From Actinacidiphila acididurans (GTDB lineage: Bacteria; Actinomycetota; Actinomycetes; Streptomycetales; Streptomycetaceae), in the NCBI RefSeq assembly GCF_016918855.1, contig NZ_JADKYB010000025.1:62001-126000 (forward strand): a DNA stretch of 64,000 nt, written 5' to 3'. The notes under the pieces are model-generated. The model was not told the DNA's origin and did not search any database. It saw nothing but the letters and a program-made list of their open reading frames with translations. Made by a program: the position numbers and the translations under genes. Shown here piece after piece: positions 7,751 through 16,105 of this stretch. Each line of letters begins with the position of its first letter. Position 1 is the stretch's first letter.

Positions 7751-10576
7751 TCAGCCCACCGAGGAGTAGGCCACGACGCCGCGCAGCAGGCCGTCCATCG
7801 CCCGGCGGGAGTTGCGGCGGACCGGGCTGCCTTCCGGGGCGGCCTCGCCGATCTGGCCGAGGACGTCGATGAGCTGCTTGCACCAGCGGACGAAGTCGCC
7901 GGCCGGCATGTCGGCGTCGGTGAGGACGGAGTCCAGGGTGTGGCCGGACGCCCAGCGGTAGGCGGGCCAGGCGAAGCCGAGGTCGGGTTCGCGCTGGCCG
8001 ACACCTTCGGTCTGGTTGATCCGGTGGTCCTCCTCCAGGGCGTCCAGCCGGCCCCAGATCCGTACCATCTCGCCGAGGGCGTTGCGGGCCTGGCCGGTGG
8101 GCAGCCGCGGCGTCATCGCGTCGTCGGCCTGGCGGGACTCGAAGACCAGCGCCGAGGCGCAGGCCGCCAGTTCGGCCGGGTTCAGGCCGTCCCACACGCC
8201 CTCGCGCAGGCATTCACTGGCCAGCAGGTCCAACTCGCCGTAGAGCCGGGCCAGCCGGCGGCCGTCCGCGGTGACCTGGTCGCCCTCCAGGTAGTCGAGT
8301 TCGCTCAGTACCGCGCACACCCGGTCGAAGGTGCGGGCGATGGTGTTGGTGCGGCCCTCTATGCGCCGTTCGAGCTGCTGGGTGTCGCGGCGCAGCCGCT
8401 GATACCGCTCGGCCCAGCGGGCGTGGTCCTCACGGTCCTCGCAGCCGTGACAGGGGTGCGCCCGGATCGCGGTGCGCAGCCGGGAGATCTCGGTGTCTTC
8501 CGCGGCGGCGGAGCGCTGCTTGCGGTGCCGGGCCGGTCCGGTCCAGCCCGCGCTGCCGGCCTTGGAGCGCATCGCCGAGGCCAGGTCCCGGCGCGACTGC
8601 GGGCTGCGCGGGTTGAAGGACTTGGGGATGCGCATCCGGTCCAGCGCCTCCACCGGCACCGGGAAGTCGATCTGCGCCAGCCGCTTGACCTGGCGTTCGG
8701 CGGTGAGCACCAGCGGACGCGGCCCGTCGTGGTACTCGCCGCCGCGCGGGTGGTGGTCGCCGGCCGCCCGCCCGGGGATGCCCGGCTCCAGCACCAGGGC
8801 GAGCCCGGCGTACTTCCCGGCCGGCACATGGATGATGTCGCCCGGCTTCAGCTTCTCCAGCGCGTCGGAGGCCGCCGCCCGGCGCTCCACCGCGCCCTGC
8901 CGGGACAGCTCCTGCTCGCGCTCCTTCAGCTCCCGGCGCAGCCGCATGTACTCGTCGAAGTCGCCGAGGTGGCAGGTCATCGACTCGCGGTAGCCGTCGA
9001 GCCCCTCCTCGTTGCGCTGCACCTGGCGGGCGATGCCGACCACCGAGCGGTCGGCCTGGAACTGCGCGAAGGAGGTCTCCAGCAGCTCGCGCGAGCGGTG
9101 CCGGCCGAACTGCCCGACGAGGTTGACCGCCATGTTGTACGACGGCTTGAACGACGACCGCAGCGGATAGGTGCGGGTGCCGGCCAGGCCCGCGACGGCG
9201 CCCGGGTCGAAGCCGCGCTGCCACAGCACCACCGCGTGGCCCTCGACATCGATGCCGCGGCGCCCGGCGCGGCCGGTGAGCTGGGTGTACTCGCCAGGAG
9301 TGATGTCGGCGTGCATCTCGCCGTTCCACTTGACGAGCTTTTCCAGCACCACCGAGCGGGCCGGCATGTTGATGCCCAGCGCCAGCGTCTCGGTGGCGAA
9401 CACCGCCTTGACCAGGCCCTTGAGAAAGAGTTCCTCGACGACTTCCTTGAAGGCGGGCAGCATGCCGGCGTGGTGGGCGGCGATGCCGCGCTCCAGGCCC
9501 TCCAGCCACTCGAAGTAGCCCAGGACGTGCAGGTCCTCGTCGGGGATGGCGCGGGTGCGCTCCTCCACGATGGCGCGCACGGCCGAGCGGGCCTCGTCGT
9601 TGTTCAGCCGCAGGCCCACGTTCAGGCACTGCTGGACCGCGGCCTCGCAGCCGGCCCGGCTGAAGATGAAGGTGATGGCGGGCAGCAGGCCCTCGCTGTC
9701 CAGCCGGTCGATGACCTCGGCGCGGCTGGGCGTCCAGATCCGGGACCGGGCCCGGCGTTCGCGCTCCCGGTCCGCCTCCTTGCCGCGCTTGGCCCGCGGG
9801 TGGTAGGTGCGCTGGTTCTCCATCCGGGCCAGCCGGACGAGTTCGGCGTTGACCTCGCGGCGGCCCTGCGGCTCGGTGGGGCCGGTCTTCTCCTCGAACA
9901 GGTCGTACATCCGGCGGCCGGCCAGGACGTGCTGCCACAGCGGGACCGGGCGGTGCTCGGAGACGATCACCTTGGTGTCGCCGCGGACCGTGTCCAGCCA
10001 GTCACCGAACTCCTCGGCGTTGGAGACGGTCGCGGACAGTGACACCAGGGTCACCGAGGGCGGCAGGTGGATGATCACCTCTTCCCAGACGGCGCCGCGG
10101 AACCGGTCGGAGAGGTAGTGCACCTCGTCCATGACCACGTAGCCGAGGCCGTCCAGGGCGGAGGAACCCGCGTACAGCATGTTGCGGAGCACTTCGGTGG
10201 TCATCACGATCACCGGCGCGTCGCCATTGACGCTGTTGTCGCCGGTGAGCAGGCCGACCTTCTCCGCTCCGTAGCGCTTGGCCAGGTCGTTGTACTTCTG
10301 GTTGGACAGCGCCTTGATCGGCGTCGTGTAGAAGCACTTGCGGCCCTCGGCGAGGGCGAGGTGGACGGCGAACTCGCCGATCACCGTCTTGCCCGATCCG
10401 GTGGGCGCGGCGACCAGGACTCCGCTGCCCGCTTCCAGCGCCTGGCACGCCTCTATCTGGAACGGGTCGAGGCCGAACTCGTACAGTTCGCGGAACTGCC
10501 CGAGTGCGGTGGCGGTCTCGGTGGCGCGGCGCCGGCTGGCGGCGTAGCGCTCGGCGGGGGACATCTCTTCGGTCAT
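7751..10576 (-). CDS. helY: Ski2-like DEVH-box RNA helicase HelY
   Basis: A 941-aa superfamily 2 helicase. Visible motifs are Walker A APTGSGKT (57-64), TPIKALSNQK (Ia), DEVH (150-153), SAT (181-183), the internal HAGMLPAFKEVVEELF stretch and motif VI QLTGRAGRRGID, followed by a C-terminal DSHCT-type domain. It belongs to the Ski2/Mtr4 class and is expected to unwind RNA in the cytoplasm; the mycobacterial orthologue HelY also lies next to tatC. The ATG at 10576 has TAGGCT 9 nt upstream and no Shine-Dalgarno sequence, so a leaderless or near-leaderless transcript is likely. The gene is the last of the minus-strand run and converges on the urea operon. Confidence 0.93.
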   Translation of the reverse strand: MTEEMSPAERYAASRRRATETATALGQFRELYEFGLDPFQIEACQALEAGSGVLVAAPTGSGKTVIGEFAVHLALAEGRKCFYTTPIKALSNQKYNDLAKRYGAEKVGLLTGDNSVNGDAPVIVMTTEVLRNMLYAGSSALDGLGYVVMDEVHYLSDRFRGAVWEEVIIHLPPSVTLVSLSATVSNAEEFGDWLDTVRGDTKVIVSEHRPVPLWQHVLAGRRMYDLFEEKTGPTEPQGRREVNAELVRLARMENQRTYHPRAKRGKEADRERERRARSRIWTPSRAEVIDRLDSEGLLPAITFIFSRAGCEAAVQQCLNVGLRLNNDEARSAVRAIVEERTRAIPDEDLHVLGYFEWLEGLERGIAAHHAGMLPAFKEVVEELFLKGLVKAVFATETLALGINMPARSVVLEKLVKWNGEMHADITPGEYTQLTGRAGRRGIDVEGHAVVLWQRGFDPGAVAGLAGTRTYPLRSSFKPSYNMAVNLVGQFGRHRSRELLETSFAQFQADRSVVGIARQVQRNEEGLDGYRESMTCHLGDFDEYMRLRRELKEREQELSRQGAVERRAAASDALEKLKPGDIIHVPAGKYAGLALVLEPGIPGRAAGDHHPRGGEYHDGPRPLVLTAERQVKRLAQIDFPVPVEALDRMRIPKSFNPRSPQSRRDLASAMRSKAGSAGWTGPARHRKQRSAAAEDTEISRLRTAIRAHPCHGCEDREDHARWAERYQRLRRDTQQLERRIEGRTNTIARTFDRVCAVLSELDYLEGDQVTADGRRLARLYGELDLLASECLREGVWDGLNPAELAACASALVFESRQADDAMTPRLPTGQARNALGEMVRIWGRLDALEEDHRINQTEGVGQREPDLGFAWPAYRWASGHTLDSVLTDADMPAGDFVRWCKQLIDVLGQIGEAAPEGSPVRRNSRRAMDGLLRGVVAYSSVG

Positions 10577-10585
10577 CTCGCATCG

Positions 10586-10591
10586 AGCCTA
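10586..10591 (-). promoter_or_regulatory. Candidate -10 box of helY (leaderless)
   Basis: On the minus strand TAGGCT (a TANNNT, HrdB-type -10) ends 9 nt before the helY ATG. A start about 7 nt downstream would leave almost no 5' leader. No -35 was assigned. Confidence 0.45.
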
Positions 10592-10617
10592 CCGGGAGGC
10601 ACCGACACAGCGCGTGC

Positions 10618-11505
10618 TCAGACCAGCAGCCGGACCGCGGCGGGCACGGTCCGCGCCTCCAGCGGCAGCGGCCCGATCCGCTCGCCGTCGGCGTAGCCGG
10701 TCACACCGGGCGCGGCCAGCCGGACCCGGGCGGCGCGGTGGACGGTGACCACCGGGTGCGAGGGGTGGGTGCCGCGGTAGACCCGGGGGAAGACCCGCAG
10801 CAGCGTGGTGCGGCTGCACGGGCCGACCACGCACACGTCGAACAGCCCGTCGTCCATCTCCGCGTCCGCGCAGATGCGCATGCCGCCGCCGTAGGAGGGG
10901 CCGTTGCCGACCGCTATGAGGGTGGCCTCGATCTCCCGCTCGGGGGCGTCGTCGAGGGCGATCCGGTACGGGATGGGACGCAGCGCGGCGAGTTCGGCGA
11001 GTACGGCCACGTCGTAGCGCAGCCGCCCGGTGGGCCAGCGCATCCGGTTGCCCCGGTCGTTGACCCGGGAGTCGAAGCCGGAGGCCAGGACGGTGCCGAA
11101 CCATCGGTCGCCGGTCCGGCCGAGGTCCAGCTCCCGTATGCGTCCCTCCTTGAGCGCCTCGGCGACGACCCGGCCGGCCGCGGCGGGGTCGCGCAGCGGC
11201 AGCCCGGCGGCGCGGGCGAAGTCGTTGCCGGTGCCGGCGGCGACCACGCCGAGCGGGGTGTCGGTGCCGGCCACGGCCTGGAGGGCCAGGGAGACCATGC
11301 CGTCACCGCCGACGGCGACCAGCGCGGAGGTGCCGGCCTCGACCGCGGCGCGGGCCCGGCGCAGCGCGTCCGCGGCGTCGGCGCCGACCACCGAGCGGAC
11401 GCCGAATCCGGCCCGGCGCAGGTGGTCGGCGGCGGGTCCGGCGGCCCGGGCACCCCGGCCGCGGCCCGCGGAGGGGTTCACGAAGAGGCTGACGTCGCTG
11501 GTCAC
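10618..11505 (-). CDS. Diacylglycerol kinase family lipid kinase (YegS/DgkB-like)
   Basis: A 295-aa member of the DAGK catalytic family: NPSAGRGRGAR at the N-terminus, GGDGM at 66-70 (nucleotide-binding loop) and AGTGNDFAR at 90-98, followed by the C-terminal beta-rich half ending before residue 295. Such enzymes phosphorylate diacylglycerol or related lipids at the membrane and return diacylglycerol to phospholipid synthesis. The GTG start at 11505 has TAGGGT 6 nt upstream without a Shine-Dalgarno, suggesting a leaderless message. It stands between helY and tatC on the same strand but has its own promoter-like box. The exact lipid substrate cannot be told from sequence. Confidence 0.88.
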   Translation of the reverse strand: MTSDVSLFVNPSAGRGRGARAAGPAADHLRRAGFGVRSVVGADAADALRRARAAVEAGTSALVAVGGDGMVSLALQAVAGTDTPLGVVAAGTGNDFARAAGLPLRDPAAAGRVVAEALKEGRIRELDLGRTGDRWFGTVLASGFDSRVNDRGNRMRWPTGRLRYDVAVLAELAALRPIPYRIALDDAPEREIEATLIAVGNGPSYGGGMRICADAEMDDGLFDVCVVGPCSRTTLLRVFPRVYRGTHPSHPVVTVHRAARVRLAAPGVTGYADGERIGPLPLEARTVPAAVRLLV

Positions 11506-11511
11506 CCGCGG

Positions 11512-11517
11512 ACCCTA
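11512..11517 (-). promoter_or_regulatory. Candidate -10 box of the diacylglycerol kinase gene (leaderless)
   Basis: TAGGGT on the minus strand ends 6 nt before the GTG start, with no ribosome-binding site in the 6-nt gap. This supports the GTG at 11505 as start and a leaderless transcript. Confidence 0.45.
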
Positions 11518-11538
11518 CCCCGCGGGAGGCACGAGGCA

Positions 11539-11562
11539 TGCCGGATCCGTCCGGATCCGGCA
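11539..11562 (-). terminator. Hairpin after tatC
   Basis: TGCCGGATCC-GTCC-GGATCCGGCA: a perfect 10-bp stem and 4-nt loop, 22 nt past the tatC stop and just upstream of the lipid kinase promoter box. There is no U-run, as is common for Streptomyces terminators. Confidence 0.55.
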
Positions 11563-11583
11563 CGATCGAACAAAGGGGTCAGG

Positions 11584-12510
11584 TCAGGTCGCGTCGTCGT
11601 ACCCGTCGTCGCCGCGGAACTCGGCGGAGTTGAACGGCTGGGCGGAGACCTGCTCGGGGATGTGGTCGAGCGAGGACGCCTCGTCGGGGTCGAGGCCGAA
11701 GTCCGGGTCGGCGGCGCGGCGGCGCGAGCGGCGGCCGTCGTTGATGAAGCAGACGCCCATGGCCAGGAAGTACAGGAAGACGATCGGGGCGGCCAGCAGG
11801 CACATGGTGAGCGGGTCACCGGTGGGGGTGGCGACCGCTGCGAAGACGACGATGCCTATCACCATGCCGCGCCACCAGCCGAGCATCCGCCGGCCGGTCA
11901 CCACACCGGTGAAGTTGAGCAGCACCAGCGCCAGCGGCAGCTCGAAGGCCAGGCCGAAGACGACGACCAGGCGCAGCACCAGGTCGATGAACTGGTCGAG
12001 CGGCACCAGGTTGACGGTGTGGTCCGGCACGAAGCCGATCATGATCTTCGCGCTCTGCGGCAGGATCGCGTAGGCGAGCGCGGCGCCGCCGACGAACAGC
12101 GGCACTCCGGTGCCGACGAAGGCGAGGGTGTAGCGCTTCTCGTTCTTGTGCAGGCCGGGGGCGAGGAAGGCCCAGAGCTGGTAGAGCCACACCGGCGAGC
12201 TGACGATGAGCCCGGTCATCAGGGCGACCTTCAACGCGACCGAGAAACCGCCCATCAGGCCGGTGACGGTCAGCTGGGCGCACGCCTTGCCCTTGTCGAG
12301 GTGATCGACGCCGGTCGGGCAGCCGGCCGCCTTCAGGATCGGGTGCTGGAAGATCTCCAGGATGTGGCGGTAGAAGAAAGCCGCCACGATCGTGACGACC
12401 ATGATCGCGAGCACCGACTTGAACAGCCGGTTGCGCAGCTCACGCAAGTGGTCCCCGAGGGGCATCCGCCCCTCGGGGTCCTTCTCCTGCGTGCGGGCAG
12501 TCTTGAGCAC
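11584..12510 (-). CDS. tatC: Twin-arginine translocase subunit TatC
   Basis: A 308-aa polytopic membrane protein, the receptor of the Tat pathway that exports folded proteins with twin-arginine signals. The conserved cytoplasmic head PLGDHLRELRNRLFKS is at about residues 17-32. Six hydrophobic helices follow, with the family motif FELPL near 205 and ATPTGDP near 245. The C-terminus is a long acidic tail (DFGLDPDEASSLDHIPEQ) typical of actinobacterial TatC. The ATG at 12510 lies 69 nt downstream of the tatA stop, so tatA and tatC probably form one transcript. No tatB is present in the window. Confidence 0.96.
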   Translation of the reverse strand: MLKTARTQEKDPEGRMPLGDHLRELRNRLFKSVLAIMVVTIVAAFFYRHILEIFQHPILKAAGCPTGVDHLDKGKACAQLTVTGLMGGFSVALKVALMTGLIVSSPVWLYQLWAFLAPGLHKNEKRYTLAFVGTGVPLFVGGAALAYAILPQSAKIMIGFVPDHTVNLVPLDQFIDLVLRLVVVFGLAFELPLALVLLNFTGVVTGRRMLGWWRGMVIGIVVFAAVATPTGDPLTMCLLAAPIVFLYFLAMGVCFINDGRRSRRRAADPDFGLDPDEASSLDHIPEQVSAQPFNSAEFRGDDGYDDAT

Positions 12511-12579
12511 CCACGTCCTCGTCTCGTGCGGCAGCCGTCGGCGCGCCGGCCGGCTTGTGCGTACCTGCTACCTGCTGCG

Positions 12580-12864
12580 TCAGCTCTTCGCCGTGGTGCG
12601 GTCGGCGTCCTCGGAAACCGGGCGGGCGCTGGCGGTGTCGCCGGGCGCCGACTGGATCGTACGAGGGGCGGCCGGCTCCTGCGCGGCGGACTCGGCGGTA
12701 CGGTCGGCGGCGCCGTCGTTCTTCATCGCCTTGGCCTCGCTCTTGAGGATGCGCGCCGACTTGCCCAGCGACCGGGCCACGTCGGGGAGCTTCTTGGAGC
12801 CGAAGAGAAGGGCGACCACGACCAGGATGAGGACGATCTCCAGGGGCTTGAGATTGCCGAGCAT
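12580..12864 (-). CDS. tatA: Twin-arginine translocase subunit TatA
   Basis: A 94-aa Tat pore-forming subunit. It has one N-terminal membrane helix (LKPLEIVLILVVVALLFGSKKLPDVARSLG), the hinge FGSKKLPD, an amphipathic helix and a polar tail rich in Ala, Glu and Thr. TatA oligomers form the passage for folded substrates that TatC has recognised. It lies directly upstream of tatC and downstream of pafC-linked genes, the order also known from Mycobacterium. The ATG at 12864 is preceded by GAGAAGG. Confidence 0.95.
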   Translation of the reverse strand: MLGNLKPLEIVLILVVVALLFGSKKLPDVARSLGKSARILKSEAKAMKNDGAADRTAESAAQEPAAPRTIQSAPGDTASARPVSEDADRTTAKS

Positions 12865-13005
12865 AAAAGTTCTACCTTCTCACCTGGACGATGGGGACGT
12901 GCGGCTCGATCGTAGCGCGCACGGGTGAACGGCCGGGGTGTGCCCGGGGTCCGCCCGATTGCGGCCCCGGCCAGACTACCTTCCTGCGGCACGTATGTGA
13001 GGAGG

Positions 13006-13209
13006 TCAGCGGCGGGAGATCTCGCCGCCGCGGCCGGCCAGCGGGCCCGCGGCCTGTTGCAGCCGCTCCCCCGCGCGGGCCAGCGCCTCGCTGCCGGCCG
13101 CGACCTGACGGGCCAGTTCCTGCGCCGCCACGAAGACCCGCAGCGCCGCCACGGCCAGCACGAACAGTCCCGCTGTCGCCAGGCCGACCCAGAAGTAGAG
13201 CCACCACAT
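13006..13209 (-). CDS. Small single-pass membrane protein, function unknown
   Basis: The protein begins MWWLYFWVGLATAGLFVLAVAALRVF, a single hydrophobic helix, followed by a cytoplasmic helical stretch rich in Ala, Glu and Arg (AAQELARQVAAGSEALARAGERLQ). It is 67 aa from the ATG at 13209. A GTG at 13239 would add ten residues, but TAGGCT lies 8 nt before the ATG and fits a leaderless start there. The tail could form a short coiled coil. It stands between tatA and the zinc-ribbon gene. I do not recognise a family; a membrane-anchored partner of its neighbours is only a guess. Confidence 0.6.
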   Translation of the reverse strand: MWWLYFWVGLATAGLFVLAVAALRVFVAAQELARQVAAGSEALARAGERLQQAAGPLAGRGGEISRR

Positions 13210-13217
13210 GGGCGGTG

Positions 13218-13223
13218 AGCCTA
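13218..13223 (-). promoter_or_regulatory. Candidate -10 box of the small membrane protein gene (leaderless)
   Basis: TAGGCT on the minus strand ends 8 nt before the ATG at 13209. This favours the inner ATG over the upstream GTG at 13239. Confidence 0.4.
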
Positions 13224-13254
13224 CCGTGACGCCGCCCACGCCCGGTCAGGCCGG

Positions 13255-13503
13255 TCAGGCCAGCCGCATCGTGCTGACCCCGCCCAGCGTGAGGAGTTCG
13301 ACGATGCGTTCGGGGGCCGGCTTGCGGACCGCCTCGCCGCATTCGGGGCAGGTGAAGGAGTAGAAGGTGGTGCGGGCGGAGGCGCCGATGGCCAGCCGCA
13401 GGTCGTCGGCGCGCAGTTCGAAGCTGGTGCGGCAGTGCGGGCAGTTCGCCCGGAAGACGGCCGGCCCGGTGGCGGGTGGCGGCGGGGCGGCGGTCGAGGT
13501 CAT
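13255..13503 (-). CDS. Small zinc-ribbon protein, function unknown
   Basis: An 82-aa protein with two CxxC knuckles, NCPHCRTSF and FTCPECGEAVRKP, separated by about 30 residues that include an ELRADDLRL stretch. This pattern indicates one structural zinc site. The ATG at 13503 is 7 nt past the pafC stop and its GGGGAG ribosome site lies inside the end of pafC, so it is probably co-transcribed and coupled with pafBC. A longer frame to 13551 exists but overlaps pafC and has no ribosome site. The role is unknown; nucleic-acid or protein binding is possible. Confidence 0.75.
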   Translation of the reverse strand: MTSTAAPPPPATGPAVFRANCPHCRTSFELRADDLRLAIGASARTTFYSFTCPECGEAVRKPAPERIVELLTLGGVSTMRLA

Positions 13504-13510
13504 CGGCCGT

Positions 13511-14467
13511 TCACTCCCCGTACGCGGCCAGCGCCGCGACGGCCGCGTCACGGGCCTGCGCGGCCAGGGCGGGCGGCGCGACGATCCGGCCGTCGCGGCC
13601 GAGCCGCAGCGCGAGCCGGCGCAGGGCGCCCGGGTCGGGGGTGCGCAGGGTGATCCGCAGGCCGCCGTCGGGCAGTTCCTCGGCGCGGTCGTGCGGGTAG
13701 TACTCGGCGACCCAGCGCCCGCCGGGCCCGACCTCGACGATCACCTCGGGGTCGTCGCCGGCCGGCTGCACCAGGCCCTGGGACAGGTCGCGCGGCTCGA
13801 TCCGGGGCGGGTCGGACGGCGCGTCCAGCAGCCGGATCTCGGCGACCCGGTCCAGCCGGAAGGTGCGCCGGTCCTCCGACAGGCGGCACCAGCCCTCGAC
13901 ATAGGTGTGGCCGACCGCGAACAGCCGGATCGGGTCCACCTCACGCTCGGTCAGCGCGTCGCGGGCCGGCGAGTAGTAGCGCATCCACAGCCGGCGCCGC
14001 TCGGTGATGGCGCGGTCCACGGTGGCGAAGACGCTGCCCTCGGACTCGAAGGTGACCGACAGCTGCGCGCTGCCCGCGGCGACCTCGCCGGCCGCGTCCT
14101 CCAGTTTGGCGCAGGCCCGCAGCAGGGCCTGGCGGTCGCTGTCCCGCAGGCCGGGCAGGTCGGCCACCGCGCGGGCGGCGACCAGCAGCGCGGTGGCCTC
14201 GTCGGCGGCCAGCCGCAGCGGCTGGGCCACGTCGTCGGCGGTGCCGGGGTTGTGCCACCAGATGCGCTCGCCGTCGGTGTCGATGTCCAGCAGGTCGCCG
14301 CCGCGGAAGCTGGTGCCGCACAGCGGCAGCACATTGAGGTCGCCGATCAGCTCGGCCTCGGTGACCCCGAAGGCGCGGGCCACGTCGCTGACCCGGGCTC
14401 CCGGGCGTTCGCGCAGGTAGGTGACCAGGGACAGCATCCGCCGGGTCTGGTCGATCGCATTGCTCAC
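13511..14467 (-). CDS. pafC: WYL-domain transcription activator subunit PafC
   Basis: A 318-aa protein: N-terminal winged helix (TRRMLSLVTYLRERPGARVSDVARAFGVTEAEL), a WYL domain in the middle (VDRAITERRRLWMRYYSPARD and PIRLFAVGHTYVEGWCRL) and a WCX-type C-terminal domain. PafB and PafC together form the activator of the LexA-independent DNA-damage response in actinobacteria, where the WYL domains sense single-stranded DNA. The pafB stop (14474) and the pafC start (14467) are 6 nt apart, so the two are made from one message. The genes are named for linkage to pafA but do not act in Pup ligation. Confidence 0.93.
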   Translation of the reverse strand: MSNAIDQTRRMLSLVTYLRERPGARVSDVARAFGVTEAELIGDLNVLPLCGTSFRGGDLLDIDTDGERIWWHNPGTADDVAQPLRLAADEATALLVAARAVADLPGLRDSDRQALLRACAKLEDAAGEVAAGSAQLSVTFESEGSVFATVDRAITERRRLWMRYYSPARDALTEREVDPIRLFAVGHTYVEGWCRLSEDRRTFRLDRVAEIRLLDAPSDPPRIEPRDLSQGLVQPAGDDPEVIVEVGPGGRWVAEYYPHDRAEELPDGGLRITLRTPDPGALRRLALRLGRDGRIVAPPALAAQARDAAVAALAAYGE

Positions 14468-14473
14468 CGCTGA

Positions 14474-15418
14474 TCAGCCCTTCGCCACCGCGCGCAGCCG
14501 GTCCAGGACGTCGGCGCGCAGCTCCTCGGGGGCCAGGACCAGCACGTCCGGCCCGAATTCGGCCAGCCACGCGTCCAGGCCGTGGCCGTACGGGACCTCC
14601 AGTTCGTCCCAGTCGGCGTCGACCGGGGTGGTCGTCACGGCCCGGGCGCGCAGCGGGTAGCCGCTGTCGCGGCGCAGCCGGATCCGGGCGGTGACGGAGG
14701 TGACGCCCTCGCCGGCCCAGCGGGCCACGGTCTCCCGTACGTCGACGTGGTCGGGCACCGGCGCGGTGAAGGCGCCACGGGCGGTACGGACCCGGCCGGT
14801 GATCCGGGACAGCCGGAAGACGCGGACGGCGCCGCGGTCCCGGTCGTAGCCGGCCAGGTACCAGTGGCCGCGCCAGCACTCCAGCGCCCACGGCTCGACC
14901 ACCCGCGGCTCGGGGCGCGCGGCGCTGGCCTTGCGGTAGTCGAAGGCGACCGCGCGGCGCTCGCGGGTGGCCAGCATCAGCGGTTCGAAGGCCGGCTCGG
15001 GAGCCGGGATGCGCGGCTCCAGCACGCCGGAGGGGTCCTCGTACGGCACGCCGGCCGCGCGCAGCTTCTGCAGCGCCCCGCTGGCGGCCTCGGCGAGCCG
15101 GGCCTGCTGCCAGACCTTGGCGACCAGGCCGAGGGCGGCGGCCTCCTCGGGGTCCAGGGCGATGTCGGGCAGCCGGTTGCGGTCGCTGCGGGCGAGGTAG
15201 CCGTACTCCCCGTCCAGGCTCTCCACGGTGTCGATGACCAGCCCGAGCTCGCGCAGGTCGTCCTTGTCGCGCTCGAACATGCGGTTGAACGCCTCGTCGG
15301 AGGTGACCTCGTGGTAGGCCTCGATGGACGCGCGCAGTTCCCGCTTGCTGACCGGCCGCCGGGTGTTCATCAGGCACAGCGCCAGATTCATCAGCCGCTC
15401 GGCCTTGGCAATCGCCAT
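14474..15418 (-). CDS. pafB: WYL-domain transcription activator subunit PafB
   Basis: A 314-aa paralogue of PafC, starting MAIAKAERLMNLALCLMNTR and a winged-helix segment (VSKRELRASIEAYHEV). The WYL domain follows (ATRERRAVAFDYRKASAARP, WALECWRGHWYLAGYDRDRG) with a WCX-type C-terminus. The ATG at 15418 has GAAGGG upstream; the frame stays open to 15547 but the added stretch is low-complexity and crosses a terminator hairpin, so it is not used. With PafC it activates damage-response genes. Its promoter should lie between 15419 and 15517. Confidence 0.93.
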   Translation of the reverse strand: MAIAKAERLMNLALCLMNTRRPVSKRELRASIEAYHEVTSDEAFNRMFERDKDDLRELGLVIDTVESLDGEYGYLARSDRNRLPDIALDPEEAAALGLVAKVWQQARLAEAASGALQKLRAAGVPYEDPSGVLEPRIPAPEPAFEPLMLATRERRAVAFDYRKASAARPEPRVVEPWALECWRGHWYLAGYDRDRGAVRVFRLSRITGRVRTARGAFTAPVPDHVDVRETVARWAGEGVTSVTARIRLRRDSGYPLRARAVTTTPVDADWDELEVPYGHGLDAWLAEFGPDVLVLAPEELRADVLDRLRAVAKG

Positions 15419-15517
15419 CCCGCACCCTTCGTTTCCGCCCTCGATCGCTGACCGTACCGCTCTCGGCGCGGAACGGAAAACCGGCCGGGGAAAGGCCCGG
15501 AAAAGGCCCGGAAACGG

Positions 15518-15547
15518 GTGGGGCCCCGGCCGTGGCCGGGGCCCCAC
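15518..15547. terminator. Strong hairpin between the FKBP genes and pafB
   Basis: A perfect 14-bp inverted repeat GTGGGGCCCCGGCC/GGCCGGGGCCCCAC with 2 nt between the arms (4-6 nt in a real loop). It lies 74 nt past the stop of the 123-aa FKBP gene and 100 nt before pafB, so it probably ends the FKBP transcript and separates pafBC from it. Confidence 0.75.
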
Positions 15548-15621
15548 CGGGCGCTGACGGGTCCGTGCCGGACCTCAGGCGTACGGGTCCGGGGGACCCG
15601 CAGGCGCCTTGACCGGTGCGG

Positions 15622-15993
15622 TCAGACGGACACCAGGTCGCAGACGAAGATCAGCGTCTCGCCGGGGGCGATCTTGTCGCCGGCGCCGCGGTCGCCGTAC
15701 GCGAGGTGCGCGGGGATGGTGAGCTGGCGGCGGCCGCCGACCTTCATGCCCTGCACGCCCCGGTCCCAGCCGGGAATGACCTGGCCGACACCGAGCTGGA
15801 AGCGCAGCGGGTTGCCCCGGTTCCAGCTCGCGTCGAACTCCTCGCCGGTGGAGAAGGCCACGCCGACGTAGTGGACGGAGACCATGTCGCCGGCCTTCGC
15901 CTCCGTGCCCTCGCCGACCCAGATGTCCTTGACCTCCAGGTCGGCCGGGGGCTCGCCGCCCGGGAAGTCGATCTCGGGCTTCTCGATGCTCAC
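15622..15993 (-). CDS. FKBP-type peptidyl-prolyl isomerase (cytoplasmic, single domain)
   Basis: A 123-aa single FKBP domain. It shows the family's ligand-pocket residues and motifs: VSVHYVGVAFSTGEEFDASW, QVIPGWDRGVQGMKVGGRR, AHLAYGDRGAG and ETLIFVCDLV. It has no signal peptide, so it acts in the cytoplasm on proline bonds of folding proteins. The GTG at 15993 has AAGGAG 6 nt upstream. It follows the two-domain FKBP lipoprotein gene by 112 nt on the same strand and precedes the hairpin at 15518-15547. Confidence 0.93.
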   Translation of the reverse strand: MSIEKPEIDFPGGEPPADLEVKDIWVGEGTEAKAGDMVSVHYVGVAFSTGEEFDASWNRGNPLRFQLGVGQVIPGWDRGVQGMKVGGRRQLTIPAHLAYGDRGAGDKIAPGETLIFVCDLVSV

Positions 15994-16105
15994 GTGATGC
16001 TCCTTGTGCTGATGCCGGAAACCCGGACAGTCTTCCAGACCGGGGTGCCGTGCCGTGCGGGGCGGACCCGCGACACGGCCGGGCGGCGGGCTCGCGGCCG
16101 GGCGG

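Noticed and set aside
11030..12915. Long plus-strand open frames opposite tatC, tatA and the lipid kinase
   Set aside because: They are antisense frames to well-supported genes and show only low-complexity Arg/Gly/Asp/His-rich translations.
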